A DNA stretch of 64,000 nt from Haloechinothrix aidingensis (GCF_013450155.1 NZ_JACCKD010000002.1:238531-302530); one strand, 5' to 3'. Numbered from the stretch's first letter, positions 55,153 to 64,000 are shown. Notes: generated by a model not told the origin, from the letters alone. Program-made: numbers and translations.

Positions 55153-56064
55153 ATGGAAATGGCCGGATCCAGGGAGAATGCGCGCGAGAGCGCATCCACC
55201 ACCTGCTCGCAGGCTCGGCCGGTCGAGGCGGCGCGTCCGGGCGAGGTGGCTTCTCCGGTGGAGAGTGGACACGAGAGCCTGCCTGCCGGGGTGCTGGGCA
55301 AGACGCGCGACCGGCTTCGTGCCAACGACGCGACCTGGCTGGCCTACCACCTGCTGCACAGGGCGACCGCACGGGCGGGCCGGTTCTTCGACGCACGGGC
55401 ACGTGCGCGGGAACGCGCCAAGGACCTACCCGGCGTGAACACCCGGGACTACAACCGGAGGCTGTGGACCGACTACGACTGGTCGCGTTCGGGCGAGGAG
55501 TGGACCCCGTCCGCCGAGTGGCGCCAGTCGCTCGTCGACGACGTACTGGTGCCCGCACTGCCACAGGACGCGGACGCCCTGGAGATCGGGCCGGGAGCCG
55601 GGCGATGGAGCGGGGAGCTCCAGCCACGGGTGCGCTCGCTCGTTCTCGCCGACATCAGCCCCGCGGCCATCGACCTGTGCCGGGAACGGTTCGCGGCCTG
55701 CGACAACGTCTCGTTCGCCGTCAACGACGGGCAGCACTTACCTGCCGTGCCACGAGAGTCCGTCGACTTCGTGTGGGCCTTCGACGTGTTCCTGCACATC
55801 GCACCGCTCGACCAGCGTGCGTACGTGTCCGAGCTGGCCAGGGTCATGCGGCCCGGCGCCGTCGGCGTCATCCACCACCCGGGCGACGGGGGCTCGGCAG
55901 AGGGGTGGCGGTCGGCCATGACCGGCGAGCTGTTCGCCGAGCTGCTGCACGACAACGGCTTGCTCCCGGTGCGCCAGTTCCGGTCCTGGGGTCCGGGCGG
56001 CCGCTTCGAGCTCGCCAACCCGGGCGATGTCATCACCGAGTTCGTCAAACCCCGGGCGATGTGA
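55153..56064 (+). CDS. SAM-dependent methyltransferase of the exopolysaccharide locus
   Basis: 303 residues from ATG 55153 (GGGAG upstream; GTG 55147 is an alternative). A basic/helical N-terminal half (RDRLRANDATWLAYHLLHRATARAG) precedes a class I methyltransferase domain with motif I ALEIGPGAGRWSGEL near residue 139 and DFVWAFDVFLHIAP. It is divergent from the epimerase gene across a 181-nt, relatively AT-rich promoter region. O-methylation of an exopolysaccharide sugar is likely from context only. Confidence 0.8.
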   Translation: MEMAGSRENARESASTTCSQARPVEAARPGEVASPVESGHESLPAGVLGKTRDRLRANDATWLAYHLLHRATARAGRFFDARARARERAKDLPGVNTRDYNRRLWTDYDWSRSGEEWTPSAEWRQSLVDDVLVPALPQDADALEIGPGAGRWSGELQPRVRSLVLADISPAAIDLCRERFAACDNVSFAVNDGQHLPAVPRESVDFVWAFDVFLHIAPLDQRAYVSELARVMRPGAVGVIHHPGDGGSAEGWRSAMTGELFAELLHDNGLLPVRQFRSWGPGGRFELANPGDVITEFVKPRAM

Positions 56065-56094
56065 CCGGGGTTTCGGGCACCCCGGGGACGTGTG

Positions 56095-56535
56095 TCACGC
56101 CTGCGCGGGCTCGACCAGCTCGACGAGGACGCCGCCCGCGTCCTTGGGGTGCACGAAATTGACCCGGCTCCCGGCCGTGCCCCGCTTCGGCTCGGGGTAG
56201 AGCAGGCGCACGCCGTTCGCGCGAAGCGCGGCCGACGTCTTCTCGATGTCGGCGACCCGGTAGGCGAGCTGCTGCAGGCCCGGCCCCTTGGTGTCGAGGA
56301 ACTTGCCGATGGTCGAGTCCGGCGTCAGTGGAGCAAGCAGCTGCACGGCCGTACCGGTCTCGTCACCACGAGGGTGCAGCATGGCCTCACGGACCCCCTG
56401 CTCCTCGTTGACCTCGATATGCGTTGCCTCGAGGCCGAAATTGTCCCGGTAGGAGGCGATGGCGGCATCGAGGTCGGCGACGGCGATCCCGACGTGGTCG
56501 ATCGCCGTGACGTAGGGCTGGAGCGCATCGTTCAT
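56095..56535 (-). CDS. mce: Methylmalonyl-CoA epimerase
   Basis: 146 residues from ATG 56535. It is a VOC-fold dimer with metal-binding segments DHVGIAV, AVQLLAPL, NFVHPKDAGGVLVELVEP and the characteristic PYPEPKRGT-like YPEPKRG loop. It interconverts (S)- and (R)-methylmalonyl-CoA so that the B12-dependent mutase can form succinyl-CoA. It is divergent from the thiolase/meaB genes, giving a propionate-metabolism group near the cobalamin transporter. Confidence 0.94.
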   Translation of the reverse strand: MNDALQPYVTAIDHVGIAVADLDAAIASYRDNFGLEATHIEVNEEQGVREAMLHPRGDETGTAVQLLAPLTPDSTIGKFLDTKGPGLQQLAYRVADIEKTSAALRANGVRLLYPEPKRGTAGSRVNFVHPKDAGGVLVELVEPAQA

Positions 56536-56688
56536 GCGCGTCAGGGTACGGGCGCGCGGGTGCCGTCGCGCGTACGAGGTCGGCTTCGTCACACCTGTGA
56601 ATCGGGGACACACGCTCTGGGCCGTCCCCCGTGCCCGCTGTATGGTCGGTGAAAGGCCAGACATCGCTTGTGATTTGGAGGCGCAACC

Positions 56689-57876
56689 GTGTCCCGTTCC
56701 GTCATCGTCGCCGGTGCCCGCACACCGATCGGCCGGTTGTTGGGTTCGTTGAAGGACTTCTCCGGGGCACAGCTCGGGGGTGTCGCCATCGGGGCGGCGC
56801 TGGAACGCGCGGGGGTCGCTCCCGAGACGGTGCAGTACACGATCATGGGGCAGGTCCTCACCGCGGGAGCGGGCCAGATACCCGCGCGCCAGGCAGCCGT
56901 CGAGGCCGGAATCCCGATGGACGTACCGGCACTGACGGTGAACAAGGTCTGCCTGTCGGGGCTGGACTCCATCGCGCTGGCCGACCAGCTCATCCGGGCA
57001 GGCGAGTTCGAGGTGATCGTCGCGGGCGGCCAGGAGTCCATGACGCAGGCACCGCACCTGCTGCCGAAGTCACGCTCCGGGTTCAAGTACGGCGACACGG
57101 CGCTTGTGGACCACATGGCCCACGACGGCCTGCACTGCGCTTTCGACCAGGTCGCGATGGGCGCCTCCACCGAGAAGTACAACAGCCGGTACGGGCTGGG
57201 CAGGCAGGAGCAGGACGAGTTCGCGGCCGCGTCGCACCAGAAGGCCGCCAAGGCCGCGGCGGACGGCACGTTCGACGCGGAGATCGCTCCGGTGACGATC
57301 CCGCAGCGTAAGGGCGAGCCCACCGTCTTCGACACCGACGAGGGGGTCCGGGCCGACACCACCGCGGAGGGGCTCGGCTCGCTGCGGCCCGCATTCGCCA
57401 GCGACGGCACGATCACCGCGGGCACCGCCTCCCAGATCTCCGACGGGGCGGCGGCGGTCGTGGTGATGAGCAAGGACAAGGCCACCGAGCTCGGGCTGCC
57501 GTGGCTCGCCGAGATCGGCGCACACGGCGTCGTCGCCGGCCCGGACGCCAGCCTGCACGAGCAGCCGTCCAACGCGGTCAAGGCCGCACTGGCGAAGGAG
57601 GACGTGGCGACCTCGGAGCTGGACCTCGTCGAGATCAACGAAGCGTTCGCCGCCGTCGGTCTGGTCTCCACCCGGCAGCTGGGCATCAGCCCGGACATCG
57701 TCAACGTCAACGGGGGTGCGATCGCGCTGGGACACCCGATCGGTGCCTCGGGGGCGCGGCTGGTGGTGCACCTCGCCCACGAGCTGAACCGGCGTGGCGG
57801 CGGTCTCGGCGCCGCGGCGCTGTGCGGTGGCGGTGGGCAGGGCGACGCGCTCGTGCTCAAGGTCGACCGGAGCTGA
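56689..57876 (+). CDS. Acetyl-CoA C-acetyltransferase (thiolase)
   Basis: 395 residues from GTG 56689 (TTGGAGG upstream). The active-site Cys is in [11 protein letters not shown] (about residue 88), the His in [10 protein letters not shown] and the second Cys in [11 protein letters not shown]. The NEAFA motif is also present. It is a biosynthetic-type thiolase condensing or cleaving acetoacetyl-CoA. It is followed after 9 nt by meaB. Confidence 0.95.
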   Translation: MSRSVIVAGARTPIGRLLGSLKDFSGAQLGGVAIGAALERAGVAPETVQYTIMGQVLTAGAGQIPARQAAVEAGIPMDVPALTVNKVCLSGLDSIALADQLIRAGEFEVIVAGGQESMTQAPHLLPKSRSGFKYGDTALVDHMAHDGLHCAFDQVAMGASTEKYNSRYGLGRQEQDEFAAASHQKAAKAAADGTFDAEIAPVTIPQRKGEPTVFDTDEGVRADTTAEGLGSLRPAFASDGTITAGTASQISDGAAAVVVMSKDKATELGLPWLAEIGAHGVVAGPDASLHEQPSNAVKAALAKEDVATSELDLVEINEAFAAVGLVSTRQLGISPDIVNVNGGAIALGHPIGASGARLVVHLAHELNRRGGGLGAAALCGGGGQGDALVLKVDRS

Positions 57877-57885
57877 CCCCGCGCC

Positions 57886-58851
57886 GTGCCGATACCGGTT
57901 GATGTCGACGACCTGATCGCTCGCGCGCGAGAGGGCCAGCCACGAGCGGTTGCCCGGTTGCTGTCGCTCGTCGAGGACGCCAGCCCGCACCTGCGCGAGA
58001 TCGCGCGCACGTTGACTCCCTACACCGGCCGGGCCCGGATCATCGGGTTGACCGGCCCACCGGGAGCGGGCAAGTCGACGTCCACGGCGATGCTGCTCTC
58101 CGCGCTGCGCGCGCAGGGCAAGCGCGTCGCCGTGCTGGCGATCGACCCGTCCTCGCCGTTCTCCGGAGGAGCGTTGCTCGGTGACCGGATCCGGATGGGC
58201 GAGCACGCGACCGACCCCGGCGTGTTCATCCGCTCGATGGCCACGCGCGGCCACCTCGGCGGGCTCGCCTGGGCCACCCCGCAGTCCGCCCGCGTGCTGG
58301 ACGCGGTCGGCTTCGATGTGGTGCTGATCGAGACCGTCGGCGTGGGCCAGTCCGAGGTCGATGTCGTGCAGCTGGCGGACAGCACGGTCGTGCTGCTGGC
58401 CCCCGGTATGGGTGACGGTGTACAGGCGGCCAAGGCCGGGGTGCTGGAGATCGCGGACATCTTCGTCGTCAACAAGGCCGACAGGGACGGTGCGGACGCC
58501 ACGATCCGCGAGCTCACGGACATGCTCTCGGCGAGCAGGCGGGAGATCACCGGACCGTCGTGGCGGCAACCGATCGTGCGCACCGTCGCCTCCCGGGGCG
58601 AGGGTGGCGACGACGTACTGGATGCCCTCGCGCGGCACCACAGCTGGCTGCTCGACACCGGCGAGCTGGCAGGTCGCAGGAACGAGCGTGCTCGCGCGGA
58701 GGTGGAGGCGATCGCGCTACGCCAGGTGCAGGCCGAGTTCGCCGGTCTGCACGGCGGCGAGGCCGTGCGGCTGCTCGGCAAGCGGGTGGCCGACGGTGAG
58801 CTCGACCCGTACGCGGCTGCCGATGAGCTCGTCGCCGGATTGCGACGCTGA
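57886..58851 (+). CDS. meaB: MeaB/ArgK-family G-protein chaperone of methylmalonyl-CoA mutase
   Basis: 321 residues from GTG 57886. P-loop GPPGAGKST (near residue 55), the ETVGVGQSEVDV switch and the NKAD guanine motif are intact. It loads and protects adenosylcobalamin on methylmalonyl-CoA mutase. The mutase genes are not in this window, so they must lie elsewhere. Linkage with mce fits the role. Confidence 0.95.
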   Translation: MPIPVDVDDLIARAREGQPRAVARLLSLVEDASPHLREIARTLTPYTGRARIIGLTGPPGAGKSTSTAMLLSALRAQGKRVAVLAIDPSSPFSGGALLGDRIRMGEHATDPGVFIRSMATRGHLGGLAWATPQSARVLDAVGFDVVLIETVGVGQSEVDVVQLADSTVVLLAPGMGDGVQAAKAGVLEIADIFVVNKADRDGADATIRELTDMLSASRREITGPSWRQPIVRTVASRGEGGDDVLDALARHHSWLLDTGELAGRRNERARAEVEAIALRQVQAEFAGLHGGEAVRLLGKRVADGELDPYAAADELVAGLRR

Positions 58852-58868
58852 ACCCGGCGTCGGCGTGC

Positions 58869-58900
58869 CGGCCGGCCTCCCTTGTGCGGGAGGCCGGCCG
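58869..58900. terminator. Bidirectional terminator after meaB
   Basis: 13-bp perfect arms (58869-58881 and 58888-58900) with a 6-nt loop followed by TTT, between convergent meaB and the beta-helix gene. Confidence 0.85.
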
Positions 58901-58906
58901 TTTCGC

Positions 58907-60715
58907 CTACGGCTCCACCGTGATGACGTGCTCGGCGGAGTCGGCCTGGCCCTTGGTGTTCCACACGGTCAACGACACACGGTAGGTACCCGGCTCGGTG
59001 TAGCGCACCGTGCCGTCCGCGCTGCGCGGCACGCCGGTACCGAGGTCCCACTGCTCGTCGGATATCCCCTCGGAGTCGGTGGACCGGCTCGTGAACGTGA
59101 CCGGCTCGCCGACGGTGGCCGTGGAGGGCATCGCGATGGCGGCGTCCGGCGGGTCCCACCCGTCGGTCGCCCACTCGCCGGAGGTCAGCCCGTCGCAGTC
59201 GCCGGCACAGTCGTTACCTGCCCAGCGCATGTTGCTCGGCCACGCGCCGAGTGACCAGTTGGCGGGCTCGCTGTTGCCGGAGAACGTGTTGCCGAGCACC
59301 GCGAGGTAGTCGGCCTGCACGCCCGCACCGCTGACCCCTGCTCCGGCGTTGTCGGTGATAGCCAGGTCGTCCAGGGTGACGAAGCGGGTGTCGTGCCACA
59401 GCAGTACCCCGTGACCGTCGCCTCGCTCACCGGTGCCGTCCGTTCCCGTGACCCCGCACGGCTTGGTGCCGCCCCCGCTCGCCGGGCACGTACCCCCGCG
59501 TGCGTAGACGTACTCGATGCCGCTGAGCCCGTCGTTGTCGGCCATCAACCACAGCCCGGTCTCCCTGGCGTTGCGGAAGTCGTTGCGTACGGCGGTCACT
59601 CGCCGGGTCGTGAAGCCGTTCCAGGCCAGGACGGCACCGCCGTACTGCACGCCGGAGTCGACGACGTTGTCGGCCAGCACGGCATCGCGCACGTTGCCGA
59701 CCTCGAGCCCGATGAACCCGTCGGCTCCCGCTCTGGTGTCGACCACCCTGTTGCGGCGGATGCCGACGTTGTGCGAATGCACCACGCTGATGCCGTGGTC
59801 CAGCCGGTTGTCCTCGATGACGGAATCGTGACACCGGTTGTACAGCTCGATACCGAGGCTGCTGTCCTCGTCCACATCGGTCACCGTGTTGGACCGGATG
59901 GCGATGTGTCTCGCCGTACCCGCCGACTGATCCAGACCGGACGATGTGGCACACACGATACCCCTGCCGCCGACGCCGTCCACCACGTTGCCGGAGATCC
60001 TGACGTGTTCCGACCTGGCGATGTCGCTGTCGCCGTGCGTGCTGATACCGATCCCCTCACCGCTGCGCTCGGGATCGATGTCGACGACGTGGTTGCGTTC
60101 GATGACGACGTCGCACACGTTGCCCATCCGGATGCCGTGCGACCACAGCGGCTCCAGCTCGCGGACCTCCGTGTCGTGCACGTGCACGGTCGGCTGATCG
60201 CCACGGGTGCAGGTCCCCGAGTCCCAGCCGTTGTTCCACGAGCGGATCCCGAACTGGACCCAGGTGGCGTCGGTGGCTCGCAGCGCGAGGTCGGCGATCT
60301 CCACGCCGTCGACGGGGCCGGTGGTGCAGGAGTCGTGGCCGTCCGGACGGTCGTTGACGGAGATCATCGGTTTGCCTTCGATCCCGCACACCCTGCCGAC
60401 GAACATGCGCATCGGGGTGGCCCGGATGACGGTGTCGTCGCTGCCCGCACCGAGCAGCGTCGTGTCAGGCTCGGTGATGTCGATGGTGTCGTTGATGTAG
60501 AAGGTACCGGCACACAGCTGGACCGTCGGCCCGTCCGCGTCCTGGATGTTCGCGTGGTCCAGCGTGCCGCTGAGATCCCCTGTCGGTGCGATGCAGTCCT
60601 GTGCCCGCGCCGTGTCGTGCGCGCTGAGCGTGCCACCGGCCAGGATCGCCACCGCGAGGGCGATGATCCCGGTACGGGTCCCGGCACGCGCGAGTGCTCC
60701 CTTGAACGTACTCAC
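58907..60715 (-). CDS. Secreted right-handed beta-helix protein with C-terminal PKD-like domain
   Basis: 602 residues from GTG 60715 (AAGGGAA upstream). A Sec signal peptide ends near AHDTARA. Residues 40-500 carry parallel beta-helix (PbH1) turns with repeated V-x-x-N-x-V patterns (ISGNVVDGVGGRGIV, IRSNTVTDVDEDSSLGIELYN, VLADNVVDSGVQYGG). Eight or more Cys are spread through the helix region, suggesting disulfides. The last 90 residues form a PKD/Ig-like domain (TVGEPVTFTSRST ... PGTYRVSLTVWNTKGQ). Such proteins are often polysaccharide lyases, epimerases or glycan-binding proteins. It adjoins the exopolysaccharide genes, but no catalytic residues can be assigned. Confidence 0.82.
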   Translation of the reverse strand: MSTFKGALARAGTRTGIIALAVAILAGGTLSAHDTARAQDCIAPTGDLSGTLDHANIQDADGPTVQLCAGTFYINDTIDITEPDTTLLGAGSDDTVIRATPMRMFVGRVCGIEGKPMISVNDRPDGHDSCTTGPVDGVEIADLALRATDATWVQFGIRSWNNGWDSGTCTRGDQPTVHVHDTEVRELEPLWSHGIRMGNVCDVVIERNHVVDIDPERSGEGIGISTHGDSDIARSEHVRISGNVVDGVGGRGIVCATSSGLDQSAGTARHIAIRSNTVTDVDEDSSLGIELYNRCHDSVIEDNRLDHGISVVHSHNVGIRRNRVVDTRAGADGFIGLEVGNVRDAVLADNVVDSGVQYGGAVLAWNGFTTRRVTAVRNDFRNARETGLWLMADNDGLSGIEYVYARGGTCPASGGGTKPCGVTGTDGTGERGDGHGVLLWHDTRFVTLDDLAITDNAGAGVSGAGVQADYLAVLGNTFSGNSEPANWSLGAWPSNMRWAGNDCAGDCDGLTSGEWATDGWDPPDAAIAMPSTATVGEPVTFTSRSTDSEGISDEQWDLGTGVPRSADGTVRYTEPGTYRVSLTVWNTKGQADSAEHVITVEP

Positions 60716-60736
60716 TTCCCTTCTCTTCTCGGCGAG

Positions 60737-61909
60737 TCATCCCGCCCGAACCTCCTCGATCGCCTCGGCGTAGGCGCCGAGCAACGCGCGGCACACCGCC
60801 GAGGGCGTGTAACCGCGTTCGAACAGCTCGCGGGCCCGAACCCCCGAGGAATCGACGGTGCCGTCGGAGGTCAGGGAAGGCAGCGCCGCCGCCCAGGCGC
60901 GCGTGTCGGAGGCCGGCACCAGCCACTCCGGACCGAGCCCGCCGACCACCTCGGCCGGTCCCGCCACGTCGGCACTGAGCACGGGAAGGCCGGCAGCCAT
61001 CGCCTCGAGTGCCACGAGACCGAACGTCTCGTAGCACTCGCTCGGCACGACCAGTGCCCGTGCCGAGCACATGGCCCTGCGCACCTCGGAGGGCGAGGTC
61101 CGGCCGGCGATACGTACGCCGGCCGGGGCGCTGCGCTCCAGCCGCTCGCGCTCGGGCCCGTCACCGAGCACGAGCAGGCGTAGCTCCCCCATCGCGTCCG
61201 CGGACGCGCGCCACGCCTCGAGCAGGGCATCCACCCCTTTCTCCCGCGACAGCCTGCTGACACAGAGCACGGTCGGCGAGTCCGACGGGCGGGCCGAACG
61301 CGGCCCGGGGTCGGTGACGACGTTCGGCGCGACGGTGATGCGTCCGGCATCGAACCCGGCCTGGACATGGATGTCCTTGACGAACCGGGAGGGCGCGACG
61401 AAGCGGGTCACGCGGTCCCACGTGGCACGCTCCCTGCCCACCGAGAGCGTCGCGGCGGCCACGGCCGACTGCGCGCGGGAGTCCCGGTAACAGCCGTGCC
61501 GCACGGCGCGCCAGGTGTGGGTGCCGAGGCAGTCCGTGCACGTACCGCCATCCCGGAACAGCAACCCGTTCGCGCACAGCAACCGGTAGTTGTGCAGGGT
61601 CATCACGACCGGCACGCGCTCGGCGTGCAGCGCGTCCACAACGGATGGCGAAAGGCCGAACCACCAGTTGTGCAGGTGTGCCACGTCCGGCCGGACGCGC
61701 CGGGCGGCACGCCGAGTCCCCGCGTAGCTCGCCGGGTTCCACACCGCACCCGCGAACGCGGCAGCCGCGCCGGCCCCCGAGGAGCGGTTGCGCGTGCGGA
61801 CCCTGTCCACCCGGTGCCCCGCCGCGGTCAGCAGCGAGGCCTGGGCGTCGGCAGCCGCGTCCTCCCCGCCCGGCTGCGCGTACTCGTTGTGGATCTGCAG
61901 GATCCTCAT
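60737..61909 (-). CDS. GT4-family glycosyltransferase
   Basis: 390 residues from ATG 61909, overlapping the polymerase stop by ATGA. N-terminal MRILQIHNEYAQPGGEDAAAD is the glycine-rich acceptor loop of GT4 enzymes. The middle LCVSRLSREKGVDALLEAW and C-terminal E-x7-E (ECYETFGLVALEAMAAGLP) complete the GT-B fold. A Cys cluster, LCANGLLFRDGGTCTDCLG, is common to a subgroup of capsule glycosyltransferases. It is the last gene of the CpsD/Wzy/GT4 operon. Confidence 0.9.
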   Translation of the reverse strand: MRILQIHNEYAQPGGEDAAADAQASLLTAAGHRVDRVRTRNRSSGAGAAAAFAGAVWNPASYAGTRRAARRVRPDVAHLHNWWFGLSPSVVDALHAERVPVVMTLHNYRLLCANGLLFRDGGTCTDCLGTHTWRAVRHGCYRDSRAQSAVAAATLSVGRERATWDRVTRFVAPSRFVKDIHVQAGFDAGRITVAPNVVTDPGPRSARPSDSPTVLCVSRLSREKGVDALLEAWRASADAMGELRLLVLGDGPERERLERSAPAGVRIAGRTSPSEVRRAMCSARALVVPSECYETFGLVALEAMAAGLPVLSADVAGPAEVVGGLGPEWLVPASDTRAWAAALPSLTSDGTVDSSGVRARELFERGYTPSAVCRALLGAYAEAIEEVRAG

Positions 61910-63288
61910 CCGTGCCTGCCCTCCACCGGTCGATGCCGGGTTCCGGGCAGCGTGAACGGCGGCGCGGCACCGCGCGCGCATGCGACGGCGCTGAGATGCC
62001 CGAGCGCCCAGTAGTAGGGAACCGCGCCGAACGGTGCCTCCATCACGACGCCGACGATCCCGACCCAGGGCATGCCGACGGCGATCATGATCGCGACCAC
62101 GTCGACATCGCTGACCCTGGCAGGCGATGCCCACCCCACGAGGTAGGCCAGCCGCCAGCCGACCAGGGTCAGCGCGGCGACGATGCCGAGGCCGAGCAGC
62201 CCGAGACGCGCCCACGCGCTCAGCAGGTAGTTGTGTGGCGAGCGCACCGACTCGATGTCACCGCCGAACATCTCGACGTCGGCCTTCGAGTCGACGAGGA
62301 AGTGCGGTCCGAAGCCCACGCCGAACACGTTGCGGGCCGCATCCTCCTGGAAGTACTCCACCAACCGCTGCCACGACTGGTACCGCGCCGACATGGTTCC
62401 CTGCGCCCCGCCGACGTCCTCTGTGGGTTGCCACAGGCCCGTCACGCTGGCGGTCATGCGCTGGGTGGCCTCCCCCTGCGCACCAAGCGCGACCACCCCG
62501 GGCAACAGGATGAGCACAAGGGCGAGGGCCCACCTCCTCCCGTGCCGGTTCGCGCCGTCGGCACGGCGCCGCAACAGCGCGACGGCGAGCAGCGCCATGA
62601 GCACACCGAGAAGCGCACCCCGCGAGCCGAGGGCCAGCGACAGCGCCAGCCCCACCCCGGCCAGCGCCAGGTTCACCGGAACGGCCTTTCCGGACAGCGC
62701 CTTGTGCAGCGCGAGCCCGGCGAGCAGCCCGCAGATCATCCCGTCCACATCGCGCCGCGCGAGGAACAGCTCGACGCCGTCACCGACGGCGGGGATGGCG
62801 TGGACAACCCCGGGAGCGAGCACGAACACGGCGATCCACGCGGCGTGCAGGGCCAGGATCACCATCATGGCCCTGTCCATCCACGGCACCGCCGTTCTCG
62901 CCGGCGCGAGGACGAGGAAGATCACGACGGCGTAGGCGTAGGGAGCCGCGTCGCGCAGCGCGTCGAGGGTCCACTCGCCGAGCGGGAGCCAGGCCGCCGT
63001 CAGCACGAGCAACCCGAGAGTGGTCACCGCGAGCCATGTGTCGATCGGGGCGCGCCTGCTCCGGTGAGTTGCCACGCCGAGTACCCGATCGGCGATCACC
63101 ACGGCCAGGACGATGTCCACGACGAACGGTGGCGTTCCGGTGGGTAGGTAGCTGCCCCACCGGGACGTGGCCAGCAGGAAGAGCGCGAGGACGAACGGAC
63201 CGTAGCGCTGCAGCCGGTCGTGCACGGGGGGCGTTCGCCACGGCGCGTCGAGCGGCCCCGCCGGATCGCGACGTCCGGGCAGTGGCAT
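61906..63288 (-). CDS. O-antigen polymerase/ligase-like membrane protein (Wzy/WaaL family)
   Basis: 460 residues from ATG 63288, overlapping the CpsD-like stop by 1 nt (TGATG). About ten to twelve transmembrane helices, a conserved LGSRGALLGVL motif and a large extracytoplasmic loop (about residues 260-340, ending before SPHNYLLSAWARLG) define the O-antigen polymerase/ligase family. It would polymerise the repeat unit delivered by the Wzx flippase. Confidence 0.85.
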   Translation of the reverse strand: MPLPGRRDPAGPLDAPWRTPPVHDRLQRYGPFVLALFLLATSRWGSYLPTGTPPFVVDIVLAVVIADRVLGVATHRSRRAPIDTWLAVTTLGLLVLTAAWLPLGEWTLDALRDAAPYAYAVVIFLVLAPARTAVPWMDRAMMVILALHAAWIAVFVLAPGVVHAIPAVGDGVELFLARRDVDGMICGLLAGLALHKALSGKAVPVNLALAGVGLALSLALGSRGALLGVLMALLAVALLRRRADGANRHGRRWALALVLILLPGVVALGAQGEATQRMTASVTGLWQPTEDVGGAQGTMSARYQSWQRLVEYFQEDAARNVFGVGFGPHFLVDSKADVEMFGGDIESVRSPHNYLLSAWARLGLLGLGIVAALTLVGWRLAYLVGWASPARVSDVDVVAIMIAVGMPWVGIVGVVMEAPFGAVPYYWALGHLSAVACARGAAPPFTLPGTRHRPVEGRHG

Positions 63289-64000
63289 CAGGCGTTCCTG
63301 CCGCTGTTCGAGGGAATGCCCGGGCCGGCTCGACCGGCGCCCGCCTTCCGTACGAACGGTCGCGCCGGCTCGGCGAGCACCACACCGGAGATGTCGGTGC
63401 CCGCCGCGGTCAGCTGCGCGAGGGCCTGGTCGAGCTCGCCCCGGCTGGTCCGCCCCGTCTCGAGCACGAGAACGGTCGTGTCGGTCCGGCCGGAGAGGGC
63501 GACCGAGTCGGACTGCCACGACACCACGGGGCCGTCGATGATCACGGTGTCGTAGTGCGGCGAGACCTCAGCGAGGAACTCGGTGAACCGCGCGACGTCC
63601 AGCCGAGTAGCGCCCGGCCGCGCGCCGGAGCCGACCGTGACCACGCCGAGTGTGGTCCTGTCGTGCCGCTTCTGCGGGGACATATCGATCACGATGTCGT
63701 CCAGCCCGGCCGTACCCGCCAGGAAGTCCGCCAGCCCCGGCCCGCCGTCGCGGTTGAGCTGCCCGGCGAGGCGGGGGGCGCCCGGGTCGGCTTCGACCAG
63801 CAGCGCCCGCTCGCCTTCCTCGGCGCTCAACCGCGCCAGCAGCGCGGCGACCGTCGAACTTCCGTCCTCATCGGACACACCGGATACCAGGACGGAGCGG
63901 TGGGCCGTGCCGCCCGCGCGCACGGTCGAGTGCAGGCGGCGTACCGACTCCCAGGTGCCGTCCTCCCACGGTCCGGGCGCGAGCAGCGGCTGCTTGGCGT
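63288..64000 (-). CDS. CpsD/BY-kinase-like ATPase domain with degraded P-loop, N-terminus outside window
   Basis: The frame is open through the right edge, so only the last 237 residues are visible. The fold is that of the Wzc/CpsD ATPase: strand SVLVSGVS, LLVEADPGAPRLAGQL at the Walker A' position, and DTVIIDGPVVSWQSD at Walker B. The Walker A loop reads SVSDEDGSST-like (SGVSDEDGSSTVAALLA) and lacks the GKS/T lysine. There is no C-terminal Tyr cluster. It likely serves as a chain-length/assembly factor without normal kinase activity. Upstream residues may encode a Wzz domain. Confidence 0.72.
   Translation of the reverse strand, partial: AKQPLLAPGPWEDGTWESVRRLHSTVRAGGTAHRSVLVSGVSDEDGSSTVAALLARLSAEEGERALLVEADPGAPRLAGQLNRDGGPGLADFLAGTAGLDDIVIDMSPQKRHDRTTLGVVTVGSGARPGATRLDVARFTEFLAEVSPHYDTVIIDGPVVSWQSDSVALSGRTDTTVLVLETGRTSRGELDQALAQLTAAGTDISGVVLAEPARPFVRKAGAGRAGPGIPSNSGRNA

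Overview
The window is high-GC (about 70 %) actinobacterial DNA. Gene order and protein content point to a mycolata-related member of the Pseudonocardiaceae or a close relative: a RamB/isocitrate lyase pair, a methylglucose lipopolysaccharide (MGLP)-type glycan locus in the order of Mycobacterium tuberculosis Rv3030-Rv3041c, an IniB/dynamin locus, a WS/DGAT acyltransferase and a methylmalonyl-CoA module. The genus is an inference. I saw no rRNA, tRNA, CRISPR array, transposase or phage gene.

Layout. 1-9.2 kb (minus strand): an Ini-like cell-envelope locus with a dynamin-family GTPase (runs off the left edge), an IniB-like protein, a LuxR-type ATPase regulator, a secreted protein and two paralogous acidic proteins, one of which appears frameshifted. 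Four of these genes carry the same box (GGGGA-N4-CCCGATG) 72-78 nt before their starts, which looks like one regulon. 9.2-12.8 kb: an overlapping methyltransferase / GH57 branching enzyme / GT4 glucosyltransferase operon (MGLP-type). 12.9-17.8 kb: aceA-aceB with divergent ramB and RamB boxes between them. 17.8-24 kb: a channel-like protein with an atypical pore, a left-handed beta-helix acyltransferase, a nucleoside hydrolase and an ABC exporter. 23.8-30.4 kb (minus): the second half of the MGLP-type synteny block (THUMP-like protein, methyltransferase, enoyl-CoA hydratase, ABC ATPase) behind an alpha-glucan phosphorylase. 30.5-32.0 kb: a zinc metallopeptidase lipoprotein.

32.1-42.1 kb: a complete-looking one-carbon catabolic module: a GcvT/DmdA-like tetrahydrofolate methyltransferase, MetF-like reductase, formate-THF ligase, GntR regulator, a dimethylglycine-oxidase-like FAD-GcvT fusion, EtfBA and an IclR regulator. 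A 15-bp palindrome upstream of the GntR gene recurs in imperfect form upstream of the first enzyme gene. Together the genes would strip methyl groups, pass them to tetrahydrofolate, oxidise them towards formate and send electrons to ETF. The substrate is not evident.

42.1-51.1 kb: a thioredoxin-like chaperone, a MarR regulator, WS/DGAT and DUF3817; then a cobalamin riboswitch followed by a four-gene BtuF/FecCD-type ABC importer with two different permeases. After it lies an isolated 33-residue Cys-containing peptide gene with a very strong ribosome binding site. 51.4-56.1 kb and 60.7-64 kb: two parts of an exopolysaccharide locus (Wzx flippase, GT4 enzymes, GDP-mannose-3,5-epimerase-like enzyme, methyltransferase, Wzy-like polymerase, CpsD-like ATPase with a degraded P-loop). 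They flank a methylmalonyl-CoA epimerase / thiolase / MeaB group and a secreted beta-helix protein. B12 uptake under riboswitch control and a MeaB-type mutase chaperone within about 10 kb are functionally coherent.
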